The notes beneath the pieces were generated by a model. The model saw only the letters and a program-made list of their open reading frames with translations. It had not been told where the DNA came from and made no database searches. A DNA stretch of 64,000 bases, taken from contig CP069437.1 in assembly GCA_016888885.1 (NCBI GenBank), forward strand, positions 1,736,001 through 1,800,000, read 5' to 3'. Positions 9,198-17,679 of the stretch are shown here, in pieces. Every line of letters begins with the position of its first letter. The first letter of the stretch is position 1. The translations under genes and the position numbers were made by a program. The stretch comes from Faucicola sp902506215 (GTDB lineage Bacteria > Pseudomonadota > Gammaproteobacteria > Pseudomonadales > Moraxellaceae).

Positions 9198-10142
9198 TTA
9201 ATCCTTTACAGATGCGGTAGTAGGTTGTTGATTAAAATCGCTACCCAATTCTTGATTCAGTTCCTGATTTAGTTCCCGGCTAAACTCTAGGTTATCTAAA
9301 AGCCGTGTTTTCTTGCCCAAAAAAGCGGCGGTCAAAATTACCAAGTCTTTATCAGTGGGCTTCGGCGGTTGTAATAAGCGATTTTTAACTGCCAAATAAT
9401 CCACTTTAAAGCCTGAATCAGCCACCGTCACGCGATTTAACTTATCGATTGCGCCGGCAATAATCTTGTCAAAATCGGCAAAATTGGCAGTTGTTAACTC
9501 ATTGGCAAGCTGTTGCAAGCTTTTTTGTAAGGTGGGGGCAAGTTGACGTTCTGCTTCACTTAGGTATTGATTACGAGACGATAATGCCAACCCGTCATAA
9601 GCCCGCACGATATCCACCCCGACAATCTCAATCGGGAAATTTAGCTCAGCCACCAACTGGCGGATAATGGCAAGTTGTTGATAGTCTTTTTTGCCAAAAA
9701 CAGCGATGTCAGGCTGGACGATATTAAACAGTTTACTCACCACCAAGCCGACACCATCAAAGTGGGTGGGGCGAGTGTTGGCACACAAGATTTTGCTAAT
9801 ATCGCCTGATAGCACTTGCACGTTGTTAGGGTAGGTTGGATACATTTCTTCCACGCTTGGGGCAAACACAAAATTTGCTCCTGCCTCGGTGAGTTTTGCC
9901 ACATCAGCCTCTAGCGTGCGTGGGTAGGTATCAAAGTCTTCACCCACACCAAATTGGGTTGGGTTAACAAACACACTGACCACCACGATATCGGCAAGTT
10001 CCTTGGCTTTTTTGACGAGGGTCACGTGACCGCTGTGCAAATTACCCATCGTGGGGACTAGCGCTATCTTTGGCGCAGCCACTTGATGGCGTAAAGGTTT
10101 TAAGGTGTCACGTAATGCGCTGATGGTATGAAATACTTGCAT
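9198..10142 (-). CDS. panC: Pantothenate synthetase
   Basis: PanC joins pantoate and beta-alanine using ATP to make pantothenate, the coenzyme A precursor. The HIGH-like ATP site is in VPTMGNLHSGHVTLV (about 30-44), and FVNPTQFGVGEDFDTYPR and GKKDYQQLAIIRQL are the pantoate and nucleotide-site motifs. At 314 residues it is about 30 longer than E. coli PanC. The extra C-terminal tail is Glu/Asn/Gln-rich and includes a duplicated ELNQ unit, so it is probably disordered. It follows panB by 19 bp with an AAGG ribosome site. Confidence 0.96.
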   Translation of the reverse strand: MQVFHTISALRDTLKPLRHQVAAPKIALVPTMGNLHSGHVTLVKKAKELADIVVVSVFVNPTQFGVGEDFDTYPRTLEADVAKLTEAGANFVFAPSVEEMYPTYPNNVQVLSGDISKILCANTRPTHFDGVGLVVSKLFNIVQPDIAVFGKKDYQQLAIIRQLVAELNFPIEIVGVDIVRAYDGLALSSRNQYLSEAERQLAPTLQKSLQQLANELTTANFADFDKIIAGAIDKLNRVTVADSGFKVDYLAVKNRLLQPPKPTDKDLVILTAAFLGKKTRLLDNLEFSRELNQELNQELGSDFNQQPTTASVKD

Positions 10143-10161
10143 TTTTTTGCCTTTATGATTA

Positions 10162-11043
10162 CTAAAAACTATGGGCTGGCGTTGGGAACGTACGCTCTTT
10201 AACCGCTTTATGATAGGCTTTAAACGCGCCGGTGATATCTTTGGTTTCGTTATGCTCGTCGGTCAAAAAGTCTTTGACAAACTTGGCAGGTTTACGGGTA
10301 TATACCCCAAGCATATCGTGCATGACCAGCACTTGACCATCACAATCCACACCTGCGCCAATACCAATCACAGGCACGGGGAAAGTGTCACGCACTTTTT
10401 TGGCAAGCTCAGCAGGGACACACTCGAGTAGTAAAATGGCGGCGCCCGCTTCTACCACTGCTTGACAGTCAGCCATGAGTTTTTCTGCTTGAGCATCGGT
10501 TTTGCCTTGTACTTTGTAGCCACCAAACACATTCACGGATTGCGGCGTCAAGCCTAGATGCACACAGGTCGGCACGCCGTTGTTGGCAAGCACTGACACG
10601 ATTTCGGCAAGCTCGGCACCGCCTTCGATTTTGACCACATGCGCGCCTGCTTGCATCACCGCTTGGCTGGCATCGAGTGCGCGCTCAAGCGTGGCAACGC
10701 TCATAAAAGGTAAATCACATAAAATCAGTGCATGACTGTTGGCACGAGCCACGTTTTGGGTATGATATACCATGTCTGCGATTGTGACAGGCAAGGTTGA
10801 GGTTTGTCCTTGCACCACCATGCCAAGGCTATCGCCAATCAAAATCGTATCAATCGCTGCCACTTGCATGGCTGCGGCAAAACTTGCGTCATAACATGTC
10901 AAGCACGAGAACGTCTCGCCATTGGCTTTGAGTTTGTTTAAGGTGGACAAGGTCACAGGTAATTTAGGCTTGGTCGTCGCTGCGGCAGATGTTGACTCAG
11001 TTGTTGAATCGGGGTTAGATTCTAGGTTGCTAACGTAGCTCAT
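10162..11043 (-). CDS. panB: 3-methyl-2-oxobutanoate hydroxymethyltransferase
   Basis: PanB transfers a hydroxymethyl group from methylene-tetrahydrofolate to 2-oxoisovalerate, giving ketopantoate. Motifs seen are TCYDASFAAAMQVAAIDTILIGDSLGMV (substrate and metal site), KIEGG and GIGAGVDCDGQVLVMHDMLG. The start at 11043 (MSYVSNLES) is chosen because AAAGGA lies 5 bases upstream. The frame stays open for 24 more Leu-rich codons upstream, but these have no ribosome site and would put a membrane helix on a cytosolic enzyme. The chosen form is 293 residues, with a Ser/Thr-rich lead before the catalytic core. It is paired with panC. Confidence 0.95.
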   Translation of the reverse strand: MSYVSNLESNPDSTTESTSAAATTKPKLPVTLSTLNKLKANGETFSCLTCYDASFAAAMQVAAIDTILIGDSLGMVVQGQTSTLPVTIADMVYHTQNVARANSHALILCDLPFMSVATLERALDASQAVMQAGAHVVKIEGGAELAEIVSVLANNGVPTCVHLGLTPQSVNVFGGYKVQGKTDAQAEKLMADCQAVVEAGAAILLLECVPAELAKKVRDTFPVPVIGIGAGVDCDGQVLVMHDMLGVYTRKPAKFVKDFLTDEHNETKDITGAFKAYHKAVKERTFPTPAHSF

Positions 11044-11213
11044 GCGGTTTCCTTTAAAAAGCAAGGTTAAAAGAATCAAGGATAAAAGAAGTAAAGCTAA
11101 AAGAAGCAAGGGCAAAAGAAACAGGCAAAAACAAGAAATAGGAAAAACAAAAAACGTTACTTTATCAATGGTTTAATTCTTTGCGATTTTAAATCCATGT
11201 TAACTGATATGGG

Positions 11214-11708
11214 TTAAACTACGGTTAATTTTTCCAAGCCCTGCCACTGTTGACTGGTCGGTAAATCTGCCAATTTTTGCCCATTTACCATAAGGGTTGG
11301 GTCAAGCTCTAGCATCGGAATCAGCACAAAATTACGCGCAAATAAGCCTTCATGTGGCACGGTTAAACGCGCATTGTTGATGGTGTCATCACCATACAAT
11401 AATACATCGACATCCAAACTACGCTCACCCCAGTGGCGCAAACGCGTGCGCTTGGCAGCGCTCTCCAAACTTTGGCAAAAATCCAATAGCGCTAAGGGTG
11501 CCAAATCGGTATCAACTTTTACCACCGCATTAAAAAAATCGGGCTGGTCGGTGACCCCAAAGGCTTTGGATTGATACAATGATGATGCTGTAACATTGGC
11601 AAAGTGCGGCGATGCGTAAAACGCTGCAATAGCATTGGCTATATGCTGCTTTGGCGTACCCAGCGCGTTTGCGATATTGCCACCCAAACCGATATAGCAC
11701 GTAATCAT
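11214..11708 (-). CDS. folK: 2-amino-4-hydroxy-6-hydroxymethyldihydropteridine pyrophosphokinase (HPPK)
   Basis: FolK moves pyrophosphate from ATP to the pterin alcohol in folate synthesis. The 164-residue protein begins CYIGLGGNIAN, the typical (Y/L)xGLGxN start. It has the HPPK signature RHWGERSLDVDVLLYG with the two magnesium-binding aspartates, and VPHEGLFARNFVLIPMLEL. Its ATG overlaps the pcnB stop by 4 bases, showing translational coupling. The order pcnB-folK-panB-panC is also found in Pseudomonas. Confidence 0.95.
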   Translation of the reverse strand: MITCYIGLGGNIANALGTPKQHIANAIAAFYASPHFANVTASSLYQSKAFGVTDQPDFFNAVVKVDTDLAPLALLDFCQSLESAAKRTRLRHWGERSLDVDVLLYGDDTINNARLTVPHEGLFARNFVLIPMLELDPTLMVNGQKLADLPTSQQWQGLEKLTVV

Positions 11709-13882
11709 GGCTGATGACCGTCGATTTTGACCGCGCGTTTGCGAGTGCGTTTTGGCGCTGCCGCTGCCTCGCTATCAGTCACCGCTTCTGCTGAGACTTT
11801 GCTATCAGTAACCGCTTTTTTACGCGTCCGTGGCGCTCGCTTTGGCTTTGGCTGTACCACGCCACTATCAATCATTGATTCATTGGAAGCCGAATGCTTG
11901 ACCGTACCAATGTCAGTGCTAATATTAGTGTCGGGAGGAGTGACTGCACGCAAATCACTAGCGGATGTTGCGATATCCGCTTGCTGGCGTTGCTCCAAAA
12001 TCGACAAGTTTGAGCTGGGGGTACGTCGCGCACGTTTGGCAGGTACACTCGCTGCCGATAAATAGGCTTTGTCGCGTTTGCGTGAGCGACTTAGTTGTGA
12101 ATTATTTGGGTGCGAATCATTTGGGTGTGAACTATTTGGGCGTGCACTTGTCTCAGTATAAGCTGATACTGAAGCAGAAACTGGCGGCTGATAAGGGTGG
12201 TCATCGTCTTTTTGCGCTGTGATTGGCGCTACGATAAGTGACTTAGCTGGTGCTGAGTTAGTGTGAGTGGCAAGCGATAACTGCTGCAGTTGGGCTTTTT
12301 CAAGTTGCTGCTGCTGTGTTGGTTTGTGCGCTTTGGTAGATAGCGCCGTATCTTGCAGCAGTTCACGCTCGATTTGGCTATTTGCTGCCAACGGCAAACG
12401 ATGTCGCTCGCGGCGGCGCTGTCCATGACTCAAATCGCTACCCATGTCTGCTTCATTATCAGGCACCGCATCGCTAGTTTGGTAAGCAACACTGTCGTCC
12501 TCAAAACTGGTTTGATTGACAATATTGGCAAAGCGCAAACGTACTGATTCAAGGTCAAACTCATCAATCGCTTGTTGCTGCTGTTTGGCACCTAGGGTTT
12601 GAAACCACGCCCACCAATGCCCCATACCGTTGGTGCTTTCATCATCCAACGTAATTGCTGCGCCATGTTGTTTGGCAAGTGCTTGGTTTTTGGCTTCCAC
12701 TTGCTCACGCATCATCAAAAAGTCATAGGCAGCCCGAAAACGCGGATTTTCAAACAGCTTTTGTAGATTTTTTTTGCGCGGCTGGGCAAGTCTTGGCTGC
12801 ATGAGCCAAATATCTTTAATAAATTGCTCGGCAAACTTGGGCATGGCTGTGTGCTGGCGCTGCTTGTCCAACACTTTATTGGCGGCTTGGTTTTGCGCGT
12901 CGCTAAACGGTGTGTTCTTTTTAAACTTATCCAATAAATACAGATAGTTTTCCCACAAAATAGTCGCATAAAAGAACGCAGGGTTAATGCTTTTACCACT
13001 ACCTATGCGCCTATCGGTATTTATGGTGACTTGGTTGAGTAGCGGTGTCACGGTGGTCGGTGGGTAAAACAACAACTGGGAAAACGCACCATAATCAAAT
13101 AGCAGCGGTAACATCGGTACCAAGTAGCCGCCTGTGAACATTTTTTGCGTTTCATCGTACAAGCGGTGAGGGGATACTTGCGCCAACAATGCCCAGTTTT
13201 GCGCGTTGAATTGTTGGTTTAAGGCGTTATCAAAATCAAACTGCAATTTTGCTTTAAAACGCAGCGCACGTAGCAGACGTACAGGGTCTTCTTCTACCCG
13301 TTTTTGGGTGTCGCCGAGCAGACGAATGGTGCGGTTTTCAATATCTTTTAGCCCCCCACAAAAATCATAAACGATGTCGTCAAATGGCTGATAGTACAGG
13401 GCATTGATACTAAAATCGCGGCGCACCACATCTTGATAGATATCACCCCACACATTGTCACGCATGATCATGCCGTCTTCGGTGAGATGATTGTTGTCCT
13501 TAGGCGGCGCGCGAAAGGTGGCAACTTCAATCATATCGCGACCAGAATACACATGACACAGCTGAAAACGCCGTCCAATGATGCGGCAGCGTTTACCAAA
13601 TACTTCTTTAATTTGGTTGGGGGTGGCGTTGGTCACAGCATCAAAGTCTTTGGGTTTTAAGCCTAACAAGGCATCACGCACTCCACCACCGACGATGTAG
13701 GCTTCAAAACCCGCCTGCGTCAGTGTGCTAATCACTTCTTTGATGGAGTTGGGTAAATCAGCTTTGTTTAAGCCCAGTTTTTTGGCATCACGGCGAGCCG
13801 ACTGTCTATCTAAAACATAATCGGTTGCGGTATTGCCAGCAGCGGTTGCCGTGCTAGGTGATTTGCGAGTTTTTTTTGCCAT
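11705..13882 (-). CDS. pcnB: Poly(A) polymerase I with long basic C-terminal extension
   Basis: PcnB adds 3' poly(A) tails that mark RNAs for decay. The class II nucleotidyltransferase core has AYIVGGGVRDALLGLKPKDFDAVTNA (about residues 60-85) with the catalytic Asp pair, then the RRDFSINALYY and RLLRALRFKAKL blocks. The core ends near residue 475, about the length of E. coli PcnB. A further 250 residues follow that are Ala/Ser/Gln-rich with a short SHPNDSHPNNSQ repeat and several Arg/Lys clusters (KPKRAPRTRKK, KRTRKRAVK). This tail is probably disordered and RNA-binding or partner-binding, which is an inference. It is the first gene of the folK-panBC series. Confidence 0.94.
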   Translation of the reverse strand: MAKKTRKSPSTATAAGNTATDYVLDRQSARRDAKKLGLNKADLPNSIKEVISTLTQAGFEAYIVGGGVRDALLGLKPKDFDAVTNATPNQIKEVFGKRCRIIGRRFQLCHVYSGRDMIEVATFRAPPKDNNHLTEDGMIMRDNVWGDIYQDVVRRDFSINALYYQPFDDIVYDFCGGLKDIENRTIRLLGDTQKRVEEDPVRLLRALRFKAKLQFDFDNALNQQFNAQNWALLAQVSPHRLYDETQKMFTGGYLVPMLPLLFDYGAFSQLLFYPPTTVTPLLNQVTINTDRRIGSGKSINPAFFYATILWENYLYLLDKFKKNTPFSDAQNQAANKVLDKQRQHTAMPKFAEQFIKDIWLMQPRLAQPRKKNLQKLFENPRFRAAYDFLMMREQVEAKNQALAKQHGAAITLDDESTNGMGHWWAWFQTLGAKQQQQAIDEFDLESVRLRFANIVNQTSFEDDSVAYQTSDAVPDNEADMGSDLSHGQRRRERHRLPLAANSQIERELLQDTALSTKAHKPTQQQQLEKAQLQQLSLATHTNSAPAKSLIVAPITAQKDDDHPYQPPVSASVSAYTETSARPNSSHPNDSHPNNSQLSRSRKRDKAYLSAASVPAKRARRTPSSNLSILEQRQQADIATSASDLRAVTPPDTNISTDIGTVKHSASNESMIDSGVVQPKPKRAPRTRKKAVTDSKVSAEAVTDSEAAAAPKRTRKRAVKIDGHQP

Positions 13883-14118
13883 GTATAGTAACCAAAATCC
13901 ATGAAAACGGCAGAAATTTATTAGCGGTTAGTGTACCAAATTTCTGCCTAACTAGGGATATTAATTCACGGTTACAAAAAATCCAGTGAACAAAAAATAT
14001 TGTTGAACGATTGATTATTGGTAGTGCGTTAGCGCTATAGGATGAGATGGTTTGCCTGCTAGTACAGCGTGTATAAAATAAGAATAGGCTTGTGATGATT
14101 GCCCATGCTTTGCTATCA

Positions 14119-14532
14119 CTATTGGGTGGTGATGCGGTGGCGATTTTTATCGACAGTCGCTTTGCCGATACCTTTGACGTTGGCTAGGTCATCCGCTGTG
14201 GCAAACGGCGCTATCATTTGCCGGTATAAAATAATTTGCTGCGCTTTTTTGGCGCCGATACCATCAAGCTGTGTAAGCTGTGCTTCACTGGCGGTATTGA
14301 TATTAATCACTGTGGGTGAATTGGCAAGGTCATTTGCAGAGGATTTTTTGGTATTACCGTTAGTCCCCGTCAAATTTGTCACTGCCAAAAAAGCCTGCTC
14401 GGGCGTCAAGGTTGGGGTACATACTTGCGCCTGTGCGGGCATTGCCCATAGCACTAGAACTAAAATGGCTAGAAATAAAATGGCAAAAATTGAGACAACT
14501 AATAATCGAAAAATCATTGTTTTAACGGTCAA
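14119..14532 (-). CDS. comEA: ComEA-like helix-hairpin-helix DNA-binding protein
   Basis: The 137-residue protein has an N-terminal hydrophobic segment (about residues 8-35, ending AQAQ) that should act as signal peptide or anchor, a Ser/Thr/Asn linker, and a C-terminal tandem helix-hairpin-helix region. The conserved ININTASEAQLTQLDGIGAKKAQQII and LANVKGIGKATVDKNR are typical of ComEA, the periplasmic double-stranded DNA receptor of natural transformation. Moraxellaceae are often transformable, which suits this role. Other small HhH proteins share the fold, so the gene name is tentative. Confidence 0.8.
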   Translation of the reverse strand: MTVKTMIFRLLVVSIFAILFLAILVLVLWAMPAQAQVCTPTLTPEQAFLAVTNLTGTNGNTKKSSANDLANSPTVININTASEAQLTQLDGIGAKKAQQIILYRQMIAPFATADDLANVKGIGKATVDKNRHRITTQ

Positions 14533-14593
14533 ATCCCTGTTGACTCAGTATACCTTGCCAACGCGTCTGGAACAATCAATCTTGGGCAATAAA

Positions 14594-14623
14594 AAAGCCA
14601 AAACCCAGTCGGGTTTCGGCTTT
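14594..14623 (-). terminator. Rho-independent terminator of the Lys/His-rich protein gene
   Basis: A 13-bp stem (AAAGCC.AAACCC / GGGTTT.GGCTTT, one G-U pair on the minus strand) with a 4-base loop is followed on the minus strand by a T run. It lies 37 bases after the stop of the gene at 14660-14935. Confidence 0.8.
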
Positions 14624-14659
14624 TGCTATGCACTAAGGTCTTGATAAGATAAGGAAAAA

Positions 14660-14935
14660 TTATCTTGGCTGACCTTTTGCATGCTCTCCTTTTATATGAG
14701 GGTGACCACGGTTTACTTTGACCTGTTTTTTGACATAATGTTTTTTCACCTGTTTTCTAACAGGTTTTTTGACAGTTTTTTTCACAGGTTTATGGTGTAA
14801 TTCATTCTTATGAACCACTTTTTTGTGGGTTACATTTTGGTTATGTGCTTTATGGGCAGGTACAGGTGGTACTGCAAAAGCGGTTGTTGAAGCAAATACC
14901 AAGGCTAGGGCGGATGCAAATAGCGTTTTTTTCAT
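14660..14935 (-). CDS. Small secreted Lys/His-rich protein
   Basis: I do not recognise a family. The 91-residue product has a clear signal peptide (MKKTLFASALALVFASTTAFA, cleaved after AFA). The mature part of about 70 residues is almost free of acidic residues and packed with Lys, His and Val in loose repeats such as HKKVVHK, HHKPVKK and KKPVRK. It would be strongly basic and unstructured in the periplasm. Metal binding by the histidines, or binding to nucleic acid or lipopolysaccharide, are possibilities without proof. A good terminator follows it, which supports expression. Confidence 0.7.
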   Translation of the reverse strand: MKKTLFASALALVFASTTAFAVPPVPAHKAHNQNVTHKKVVHKNELHHKPVKKTVKKPVRKQVKKHYVKKQVKVNRGHPHIKGEHAKGQPR

Positions 14936-15242
14936 AGTCGTCTCTTAAAATATTATTGTTATACCGATTTATGTAATGGATCAACAAGATTGAATAAACA
15001 AGATAGATTCAATGATAAACGAATCAAACCTTGTGTTAAATCAAAGCTATTAAATCAATGCTATTAACCAAATTGGTTTAATACATGGGTTTAATAAGTT
15101 GATGTGAGCTATTATGCCACCCCAAACTTAGTACAAACTTAGCTAAAAAACTGTTTTAGCAAAAAAATGTACACGGCATGTAAACAGGGTATTAGCTGTC
15201 AATAATACTAGACCCTAAAACCTAGCCCGTGTTCAAAACCCC
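14936..15242. other. Intergenic region between mazG and the Lys/His-rich protein gene
   Basis: About 300 AT-rich bases with no gene. Short imperfect direct repeats (GATTGAATAAACAAGATAGATTCAATG and ATTAAATCAATGCTATTAA types) are visible around 14985-15080. I see no clear terminator for mazG. Confidence 0.4.
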
Positions 15243-16067
15243 TTATACAAGTTTTTCATGCTGTTTTGCCAAATCCCACAAGTTATCCATTTCCTCTAAG
15301 CTAGCAGTTTCAGGGGTTTTACCCATTTTGGCGAGCTCATCTTCAATAAAGCCAAAGCGAGAGCGAAATTTATGCACGGTGGTCAAAGTCGCTTTTTCGC
15401 TATCAATGCCCAGTTTGCGGGCAATATTGACTAGGGCAAAAAAACAATCCCCCAGTTCTTTTTCTAGCAGCGCTTTTTGCTCAGGCGTCGGTTTTTGACC
15501 ATCGATTGGTAAAATTTCTTTGAGCTCTGCCACTTCTTCGTCCAATTTGTCCACCGCACCCGACACCACATCCCAGTCAAAACCGACTTTATTGGCAGTT
15601 TTTTGTAGTTCTTGCGCTTGCATTAACGCTGAGCCTGCCTTGACCGCATCAAGGGTGCGGCGATGGTTTACCAGTTTACCCTGTTTGGCTTTTTCGGCAT
15701 TTTCCAAGGCTTTGATTTCATCCCAGCGTTTTTTGACATCTTCATCGGTTTTTACATTTTCTTTGTCGAACACATGCGGGTGACGGCGGATGAGTTTTTG
15801 TTGCAAGGTGAAAATCACCTCGCTGATATCAAACTGCTGCTGCTCTTGGTATAGACAAGCGTGAAAAACCACTTGTAGCAGCACATCGCCAAGCTCACCC
15901 TTGATGTCGTCAATGTCGCCCGATTGTATGGCTTCGACGAGCTCATAGGTTTCTTCTAGGGCGTAGGGAATGAGGCTATCGTTGGTTTGTTTTTTATCCC
16001 AAGGGCAGTCTTGGCGCAGTCGTGCCATTAAGGCAATGAGGTCAGCAAAATTGGAAGTCGGTTGCAT
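15243..16067 (-). CDS. mazG: Nucleoside triphosphate pyrophosphohydrolase MazG
   Basis: MazG hydrolyses (d)NTPs, including damaged ones, to monophosphates and in E. coli lowers ppGpp. Two MazG domains are seen. The first has RLRQDCPWDKKQTNDSLIPY and EETYELVEAIQSGD with the metal-binding EExxE pattern and GELGDVLLQVVFHA. The second has EEVAELKE and EKELGDCFFALVN. The start at 16067 (MQPTSNFADLIA) is preferred: the homologous region begins just after it, and the 15 upstream codons of the longer frame look unlike the family. The product is then 274 residues, near the usual 263-280. Confidence 0.93.
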   Translation of the reverse strand: MQPTSNFADLIALMARLRQDCPWDKKQTNDSLIPYALEETYELVEAIQSGDIDDIKGELGDVLLQVVFHACLYQEQQQFDISEVIFTLQQKLIRRHPHVFDKENVKTDEDVKKRWDEIKALENAEKAKQGKLVNHRRTLDAVKAGSALMQAQELQKTANKVGFDWDVVSGAVDKLDEEVAELKEILPIDGQKPTPEQKALLEKELGDCFFALVNIARKLGIDSEKATLTTVHKFRSRFGFIEDELAKMGKTPETASLEEMDNLWDLAKQHEKLV

Positions 16068-16396
16068 CGTTATCTCTAAAGGGTGATTGATGGTAAATGA
16101 TGAAAAATTCACAATATAACATTGACCTAGCTATTTTAGCGCATTTGACGTGGCAATCTAAGCCCATTGGTAAGTATTTGCCTTGACAGTCTAGATGCCT
16201 AAAATACAGAGGCTTTAAATACAGATGCCTAAAACACAGATGCTGCAAAATAATCGTTGTCATCGCTATGCCATTTTGTCAAACTATAGTGATATTGGCA
16301 AAAACTTACCTAATTTAAAAATATAAGAAATATCAAGGCTAAAAATACGCGACGGGTTCGCTAATTTTTGCTGCGATTTGTAAGGTTCCATCACCC
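16068..16396. other. Divergent intergenic region mazG / ugd
   Basis: No gene is seen. A 12-bp direct repeat AGATGCCTAAAA occurs at 16193-16204 and 16223-16234 with degenerate copies between and after (AGAGGCTTTAAA, AGATGCTGCAAA), making a short imperfect array with about 15-bp spacing. The promoters of mazG and ugd must lie here but none is clear-cut. Confidence 0.5.
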
Positions 16397-17596
16397 ATGA
16401 TTAAAACTATCTTTGTCATTGGGGCAGGCTATGTTGGTCTGTCCAATGCTGTCTTATTAGCCCAGCCTAAACTCGCTAACCAAGTCACCTTGGTCGATAT
16501 CGATGCCCAAAAAATTGCCCAATTACAACAGCAAGCGTCGCCGATTGACGATGCGTTGATTGCGCAGTTCTTGGCAACCCAGTCCTTGAATTTAACAGCG
16601 CAGTTGGTAAGTGAGGCGGATTTTTCAACCGCAGACTTGGTGATTATCGCCACACCGACCAACTACGATGTCGCCACTGGCAAATTCGATACCTCATCGG
16701 TGGAAACCAGTATCCAAACGGTACGCGCTCACAACGCACAAGTGCCGATTGTGATCAAATCGACTGTGCCGATTGGATTTACCGCTGACATGCAGGCAAA
16801 ATTTGATACGCGTATTTTGTTTATGCCGGAGTTTTTGCGGGAGGGCAAAGCGTTATATGACAACCTGCATCCGTCACGTATTATCGTTGGCTGTGATATA
16901 AACCATGTGCCAGCGCTGCAAGATGTTTGTCACCAATTAATAACCCAATACCAAACTGCCAGCGAACAAAACCACACCCCAAGCCAAATTATGCCGCCTA
17001 CTGAGGCAGAGGCGGTCAAACTATTTGCCAACAGCTACCTTGCCACACGCATTGCATTTTTTAACGAGTTAGATAGCTTTGCCGAAAGCATGGGGCTTGA
17101 TAGTGAGTCGATTATCACCGGTGTGAGCTTAGACCCGCGTATTGGCATGCATTACAACAACCCATCATTTGGCTATGGTGGTTACTGTCTACCCAAAGAC
17201 ACCCAACAGCTTAAAGCCAATTATGAAGGGATTCCTGCCAATGTGATTCATGCGGTGGTGGATGCCAACAATACCCGCAAACGCTTTATCGCCCGTCAAA
17301 TTATCGCCAAGCAGCCTAATACCGTGGGTGTGTACCGCTTGAGCATGAAAAAAGATGCCGATAACTTTAGAGACTCTGCGATTTTGGACATTATTGAACT
17401 GCTAAAACAACATGCCATTGATGTACAAATCTATGAGCCCAGTCTGTCGTTAGCGCAGTTTATGGATTGTCCTGTAGTCAATGATTTAGCGAGTTTTTTG
17501 GAAACCAGCGACGTGATTGTCGCGAACCGATTACATCCCGAATTAGCGCACGTCGAGGCAAAAGTGTATAGCCGTGATGTGTTTGGTGATAGTTGA
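16397..17596 (+). CDS. ugd: UDP-glucose 6-dehydrogenase
   Basis: This enzyme oxidises UDP-glucose to UDP-glucuronate with two NAD+, supplying acidic sugars for capsule, exopolysaccharide or lipopolysaccharide. The N-terminal Rossmann fold has GAGYVGLSNAVLL, IKSTVPIGFT is present, and the catalytic Cys264 is in GYGGYCLPKDTQQLKANY. At 399 residues it is the short E. coli-type Ugd (388), not the 430-450-residue form. The nucleotide-binding C-terminal domain is complete. It is followed by a phosphomannomutase gene 83 bp downstream, consistent with a sugar-nucleotide pair. An AAGG lies 13 bases before the ATG. Confidence 0.95.
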   Translation: MIKTIFVIGAGYVGLSNAVLLAQPKLANQVTLVDIDAQKIAQLQQQASPIDDALIAQFLATQSLNLTAQLVSEADFSTADLVIIATPTNYDVATGKFDTSSVETSIQTVRAHNAQVPIVIKSTVPIGFTADMQAKFDTRILFMPEFLREGKALYDNLHPSRIIVGCDINHVPALQDVCHQLITQYQTASEQNHTPSQIMPPTEAEAVKLFANSYLATRIAFFNELDSFAESMGLDSESIITGVSLDPRIGMHYNNPSFGYGGYCLPKDTQQLKANYEGIPANVIHAVVDANNTRKRFIARQIIAKQPNTVGVYRLSMKKDADNFRDSAILDIIELLKQHAIDVQIYEPSLSLAQFMDCPVVNDLASFLETSDVIVANRLHPELAHVEAKVYSRDVFGDS

Positions 17597-17679
17597 TCAT
17601 TGCTAGTGAATAACTGAGAGTGAATAATTAATAGTTAATTGAATGATATTCTTAATTCTTAATCCCATGAGCCACGTAT

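Noticed and set aside
10020..10031. GGTCACGTGACC palindrome in panC
   Set aside because: It shares the CACGTG core of parS but the outer bases do not match TGTTTC/GAAACA; most likely chance within coding sequence.
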